NCBI GenBank assembly: GCA_028698335.1
Contig: JAQVDP010000002.1
Location: forward strand, 239,772 to 303,771
Reading direction: 5' to 3'
DNA length: 64,000 nucleotides
Origin: Nevskiales bacterium
GTDB taxonomy: Bacteria; Pseudomonadota; Gammaproteobacteria; Nevskiales; Nevskiaceae
In this document: positions 60,917 to 64,000 of the stretch, piece after piece
Numbering within the stretch: the stretch's first letter is position 1
How the letters are laid out: each line of letters opens with the position of its first letter
Made by a program: the position numbers and the translations under genes
Notes under the pieces: generated by a model
What the model saw: the letters and a program-made list of their open reading frames with translations, nothing else
What the model was told of the DNA's origin: nothing
Database searches by the model: none

Positions 60917-62740
60917 CTGAGTCAACCGCAGACACCGTCCTTTGACCACCGCGCGTTCCTATCGCAACTGACGACCCGGCCGGGCGTCTACCGGATGTAC
61001 GGCCGCGGCGACGAGTTGCTGTATGTCGGCAAGGCGCGAAATCTGCGCAAGCGTGTTTCGACATACTTCCTGCGGGCCAGCGGCAATCCGCGGATCGAAA
61101 GCATGGTGTCGCAGATCCAGCGTGTCGAAGTCACGCTGACGCGCACAGAGGACGAGGCGCTGTTGCTCGAAGCGGCACTGATCAAGGATCAGCGCCCGCG
61201 GTACAACATCCTGTACCGGGACGACAAGAGCTATCCGTACGTTCGCTTCACGTCGCACCGGTATCCGCGGATTACCTACTACAGAGGCGCGAAGGTCGGC
61301 AGCGATCGGTATTTTGGCCCGTTCGCGAGCGCATCTTCGGTTCGCGCCTCGCTGCAGACGCTGCAAAAACTGTTTCGGCTGCGCCCCTGTCGGGACAGTT
61401 TCTTTGCGCACCGACAACGGCCCTGTTTGCAGTACCAGATCAAGCGCTGCTCGGCGCCCTGTGTAGGGGCGATCTCCGAATCGGACTATGCGCGGGATCT
61501 CGAGCATGCGGCGCGATTGCTGGAGGGGCGAGGAGATGACCTCGCGCGCGAGCTGACCTTGGAAATGGAGCAGGCTGCGGAACGTCTGGAGTTCGAACAT
61601 GCGGCCCGACTGCGCGACCAGATCGCAGCGCTCAAGCGCGTGCGCCAGGATCCGGCGATGACGGGAGGAGGGCAGCAGGACCTCGATGTCGTTGCCGTCG
61701 CGCCGCACGCATCCTCGAGTTGCGTCACCGTCGTCAGCGTGCGAGGCGGCGTCAATCTCGGGCACCGCAGCCATTTTCCGAAGCACCCTGTATCGGCGGC
61801 GCCCGAAGAACTGATCGAGAGCTTCATCAGCCAGCATTACCTTCTGCAGATGCCGCCTTCGGAGATCCTGGTCAGTCATCTGCCGCAGGACGCCGGCATG
61901 ACCGAGGCGGCGTTGACGCAGCATGCCGGTCGCAGGATCCACCTGTCGCATCCGCAGCGTGGTGCCAAGCTCCGGCTGCTCGAAATGACACTGGGGACGG
62001 CGGCTCAGGCGCTGTCAACGCATCTGGTCGAAGTGTCCAGCATGGATGAGCGTCTGCTGGAGCTGCAGGGGGCGCTGGAACTCGAGCGTCCGCCCGAGCG
62101 AATGGAATGCTTTGACATCTCGCATACCCGCGGGGAGCGGGCGGTGGCGTCCTGCGTCGTCTTCAACGCGGAAGGGCCGCTCAAGTCCGCGTACCGCAAG
62201 TTCAACATCGAGGGCATTACGCCGGGGGACGACTATGCGGCGATCCGGCAGGCGGTGAGCCGGCGCTTTGCCAAGGTCAAGGCGGGGCAGAGCGCGATGC
62301 CCGATGTTCTGTTCATTGACGGTGGTCAGGGGCAGCTCAATGCGGCGCTGGAAGCCTTGGATGAGCTGGAGCTCACCGAACTGCGAGTCGTCGCCATCGC
62401 CAAGGGACCGACGCGCAGGCCCGGGCTCGAGGAGCTGATCATGCCGGAGTTCGAACAACCGCTGCGTCTGCCGGCGGACTCACCGGCGCTGCATCTGATC
62501 CAGCGCATTCGGGACGAGGCGCACCGGTTCGCGATCACCGGGCACCGGGGCCGCCGCGACAAGGCTCGCACGTCGTCGGACCTCGAATCCATCGAAGGCC
62601 TCGGCCCTGCGCGGCGGCGGGCGCTGCTTCAGGCCTTCGGCGGGTTGGCGCAGCTCAAGCGCGCGAGCGTTGACCAGCTTGCCGCGGTAGACGGAATTTC
62701 GCGGACGCTGGCGCAGCGCATCTACGCGCACTTCCACTAG
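60917..62740 (+). CDS. uvrC: UvrABC system protein C, probable CTG start
   Basis: Dual-incision nuclease of nucleotide excision repair. The order is GIY-YIG nuclease (P-G-V-Y-R-M-Y then Y-V-G-K-A-R-N-L), a Cys-rich middle, UVR motif (near residue 210), RNase-H-like nuclease (M-E-C-F-D-I-S-H, L-F-I-D-G-G-Q-G-Q) and a C-terminal helix-hairpin-helix pair. The first in-frame ATG (60995) lies inside the GIY motif and no GTG or TTG exists between it and the gacA stop. A CTG at 60917, 4 bases after AGGGGG, gives 607 aa (E. coli 610) with the expected N-terminus, so I use it. It starts 23 bp after gacA. Confidence 0.93.
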   Translation: MSQPQTPSFDHRAFLSQLTTRPGVYRMYGRGDELLYVGKARNLRKRVSTYFLRASGNPRIESMVSQIQRVEVTLTRTEDEALLLEAALIKDQRPRYNILYRDDKSYPYVRFTSHRYPRITYYRGAKVGSDRYFGPFASASSVRASLQTLQKLFRLRPCRDSFFAHRQRPCLQYQIKRCSAPCVGAISESDYARDLEHAARLLEGRGDDLARELTLEMEQAAERLEFEHAARLRDQIAALKRVRQDPAMTGGGQQDLDVVAVAPHASSSCVTVVSVRGGVNLGHRSHFPKHPVSAAPEELIESFISQHYLLQMPPSEILVSHLPQDAGMTEAALTQHAGRRIHLSHPQRGAKLRLLEMTLGTAAQALSTHLVEVSSMDERLLELQGALELERPPERMECFDISHTRGERAVASCVVFNAEGPLKSAYRKFNIEGITPGDDYAAIRQAVSRRFAKVKAGQSAMPDVLFIDGGQGQLNAALEALDELELTELRVVAIAKGPTRRPGLEELIMPEFEQPLRLPADSPALHLIQRIRDEAHRFAITGHRGRRDKARTSSDLESIEGLGPARRRALLQAFGGLAQLKRASVDQLAAVDGISRTLAQRIYAHFH

Positions 62741-62797
62741 CTGGGCTATGCTGTCAGCTCATACACGAGTCGCCTCAGCGGCCTGAAATTGGGGAAC

Positions 62798-63373
62798 ATG
62801 CGCGTGCAGTGGACTCTGCCACTCCTGCTCACGGTTTTGCGGGTCGCAATCATCCCGGTGGTCCTCGCCCTGTTCTATGTGGATTGGCACTATGCGCGGC
62901 ATCTGGCCACCGTCCTGTACGCCATCGCCGGCTTTACCGACTGGCTGGACGGCTATCTGGCGCGCCGCTGGAACCAGACCAGCCTCTTCGGCGCCTTTCT
63001 GGATCCGGTGGCTGACAAGTTGCTGGTCGCGATCTGCCTGGTGATGCTGCTGTACGACAATCCCGGGGGTACGCTGGCGCTCGTCGTGGCGGTCATCATC
63101 AGCCGCGAGATCACCATCTCGGCGCTGCGTGAATGGATGGCAGAGCTGGGGCAGAGGACCAGTGTCGCGGTGAGCTGGATCGGCAAATGGAAGACGGCGT
63201 TCCAGATGACGGCGATCGGCATGATGATCTGGAAAACGCCGTTCTACGGAATCCCCATCTACTCGATTGGCTACGGTTTGCTGTTCGTCGCAGCCGCATT
63301 GACGGTCTGGAGCATGGCCGTATACCTTCGCGCCGCGTGGCCGATTCTGAGCCGCAACGGACAGGAAAGATAA
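62798..63373 (+). CDS. pgsA: CDP-diacylglycerol-glycerol-3-phosphate phosphatidyltransferase
   Basis: Inner-membrane enzyme that makes phosphatidylglycerol phosphate. The CDP-alcohol phosphotransferase motif D-G-x2-A-R-x8-G-x3-D-x3-D is complete. The 191 residues from the ATG at 62798 contain several membrane helices; a TTG three codons earlier is possible. uvrC-pgsA order is typical of gammaproteobacteria, with tRNA genes next. Confidence 0.96.
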   Translation: MRVQWTLPLLLTVLRVAIIPVVLALFYVDWHYARHLATVLYAIAGFTDWLDGYLARRWNQTSLFGAFLDPVADKLLVAICLVMLLYDNPGGTLALVVAVIISREITISALREWMAELGQRTSVAVSWIGKWKTAFQMTAIGMMIWKTPFYGIPIYSIGYGLLFVAAALTVWSMAVYLRAAWPILSRNGQER

Positions 63374-63387
63374 CTTTCAAAAATTGC

Positions 63388-63415
63388 TTGACTTCGAGCC
63401 GCCGCCCTCTAAAAT
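63388..63415 (+). promoter_or_regulatory. promoter of the tRNA-Gly gene
   Basis: TTGACT (63388-63393) and TAAAAT (63410-63415), 16-bp spacing, 12 bp before the tRNA. The sequence between the -10 and the gene is GC-rich, as in stable RNA promoters. Confidence 0.8.
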
Positions 63416-63427
63416 ACGCGGCTCACA

Positions 63428-63503
63428 GCGGGAATAGCTCAGTTGGTAGAGCGCAACCTTGCCAAGGTTGAGGTCGCGAGTTCGAGCCTCGTTTCCCGCT
63501 CCA
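63428..63503 (+). tRNA. tRNA-Gly (anticodon GCC)
   Basis: A 76-base cloverleaf. Acceptor GCGGGAA pairs with TTCCCGC; the D-loop has AGTTGGTAGAGC; the anticodon loop TTGCCAA carries GCC (63461-63463); the T-arm contains GTTCGAGCC. CCA is encoded at 63501-63503. Confidence 0.98.
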
Positions 63504-63510
63504 AATTCGA

Positions 63511-63542
63511 AAAACCCCGAAGGACAGCCAACGGGGTTTTTT
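63511..63542 (+). terminator. intrinsic terminator after tRNA-Gly
   Basis: AAAACCCCG (63511-63519) pairs with CGGGGTTTT (63532-63540) around a 12-base loop, and the T-run extends to 63542. Confidence 0.88.
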
Positions 63543-63584
63543 AGTCTGAGGGGTTCGCATCGAGCGCTTCAGGCTCAGGACACA

Positions 63585-63658
63585 GGCTAGGTGGCAGAGT
63601 GGTTATGCAGCGGACTGCAAATCCGCGTACGCCGGTTCAATTCCGACCCTAGCCTCCA
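63585..63658 (+). tRNA. tRNA-Cys (anticodon GCA)
   Basis: A 74-base cloverleaf. Acceptor GGCTAGG pairs with CCTAGCC, with the U discriminator expected of tRNA-Cys. The anticodon stem-loop reads CGGACTGCAAATCCG, anticodon GCA. CCA is encoded at 63656-63658. A terminator separates it from tRNA-Gly, so read-through or a promoter near 63543-63584 is needed; none is clear. Confidence 0.97.
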
Positions 63659-63691
63659 CTTTTACGCAGGACCCAGTGCTGTATTGAGACG

Positions 63692-63719
63692 AACCCCGCT
63701 CCGGCGGGGTTTCTTTTTT
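63692..63719 (+). terminator. intrinsic terminator after tRNA-Cys
   Basis: AACCCCGC (63692-63699) pairs with GCGGGGTT (63704-63711) around TCCG, followed by TCTTTTTT. Confidence 0.9.
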
Positions 63720-63892
63720 GCCCGTCGTTCGGGGGAAGGCATCGGGGGAGATGCCTGCACGATGATGACTTTTTGGCCGAAAAGCGGACACGTTTCGCTC
63801 ATTTCCAGCGCACAGGGTGGGTGTAGCGGTGGGGTGTTTGAACAACAATTCGTTGTGGATCATGGGCTTGTGTTTTTTGTGGCGATAATTCG

Positions 63893-63920
63893 TTGACGCG
63901 ATCTGAAAAAGCCCTATTAT
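63893..63920 (+). promoter_or_regulatory. rRNA P1-like promoter at the right edge
   Basis: TTGACG (63893-63898) and TATTAT (63915-63920) with 16-bp spacing. The context CCCTATTATTCGCCTCC, then CTGACGGCGG, closely follows E. coli rrn P1 promoters (CCCTATAAT, CGCC, CTGACACGG), including the GC-rich discriminator tied to stringent control. The upstream 60 bases are relatively AT-rich, as for an UP element or Fis sites. The rRNA operon itself would lie beyond the window. Confidence 0.7.
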
Positions 63921-64000
63921 TCGCCTCCCCGCTGACGGCGGCGCCGCAAAAAAGCGACCCTGAAGTCAGCCAGTTCGTTAACAAGAAGAGCAAGTAATTT
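63921..64000 (+). other. probable start of an rRNA leader, no gene visible
   Basis: The last 80 bases after the promoter hold no open frame. GTTCGTTAACAAGAAGAGC near the end recalls the antitermination region (box A, TGCTCTTTAACA) of gammaproteobacterial rRNA leaders but is not an exact match. 16S rRNA is not reached. Confidence 0.45.

Noticed and set aside
60995..62740. Shorter uvrC starting at the first ATG
   Set aside because: It would remove the P-G-V-Y part of the GIY-YIG nuclease, so the true start must lie upstream.

Overview
The window is a GC-rich, gene-dense stretch of bacterial chromosome. Gene content and order point to a gammaproteobacterium: prmB-aroC; leuCDB-asd-(asd paralogue)-fimV-truA-trpF-trpBA-accD-folC-dedD-cvpA-purF-metZ; a gacA/uvrY-type regulator with uvrC and pgsA; tRNA-Gly and tRNA-Cys; and at the right edge a promoter that looks like an rRNA P1 promoter. 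trpBA lying between trpF and accD, and a cobalt-transport-like membrane gene between fimV and truA, suggest a lineage near Xanthomonadales/Nevskiales/Chromatiales rather than Pseudomonas or enterics. I cannot place it to genus. I saw no insertion sequence, prophage, integrase or CRISPR array; nearly everything looks like vertically inherited core genome.

Layout. 1-3.3 kb (minus): SCO and PCuAC copper chaperones, psd and an M48 protease cut by the left edge. 3.3-6.5 kb (plus): prmB, aroC and an MFS transporter. 6.6-8.0 kb: a small unknown gene and a LysR regulator divergent from leuC, with a palindromic operator candidate between them. 8.0-28.5 kb (plus): a long biosynthetic run for leucine, the aspartate family, tryptophan, fatty acid, folate, purine and methionine. 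28.7-32.2 kb (minus): dusA, periplasmic cyclophilin, a class V aminotransferase and lpxH. 32.5-36.6 kb (plus): an OmpA-like porin with a thrombospondin-type-3 (TSP3) linker, followed 2 bp later by a 1002-residue TSP3-repeat lipoprotein. 36.7-42.4 kb: uup, a class III nucleotidyl cyclase, a GH13 sucrose-phosphorylase-family enzyme and an Ig-like-domain protein. 42.7-49.9 kb: a two-part FabG, ribA, pyrD, a second OmpA/TSP3 protein, small genes and purB. 50-59 kb: fumC, an unusual sigma-54-activator-like ATPase, class I fumarase, dsbB, rraA, aceB and aceA. 59-64 kb: a START/GyrI-like fusion, the response regulator, uvrC, pgsA, two tRNAs and the rRNA-type promoter.

How the genes fit together. Central carbon (two unrelated fumarases and the glyoxylate shunt) and amino-acid pathways dominate. 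The outer surface is served by two OmpA/TSP3 proteins and a giant Asp-rich TSP3 lipoprotein, all predicted to bind calcium. The most striking regulatory element is a complete SAM-II riboswitch in front of metZ. It has a perfect 9-bp antiterminator that competes with an 11-bp intrinsic terminator, so methionine synthesis and a downstream DUF455 ferritin-like gene should be shut off by S-adenosylmethionine through transcription attenuation.

No stretch longer than 300 bases lacks a gene. The two largest gaps, near 32.4 kb and 42.5 kb, are described as features.
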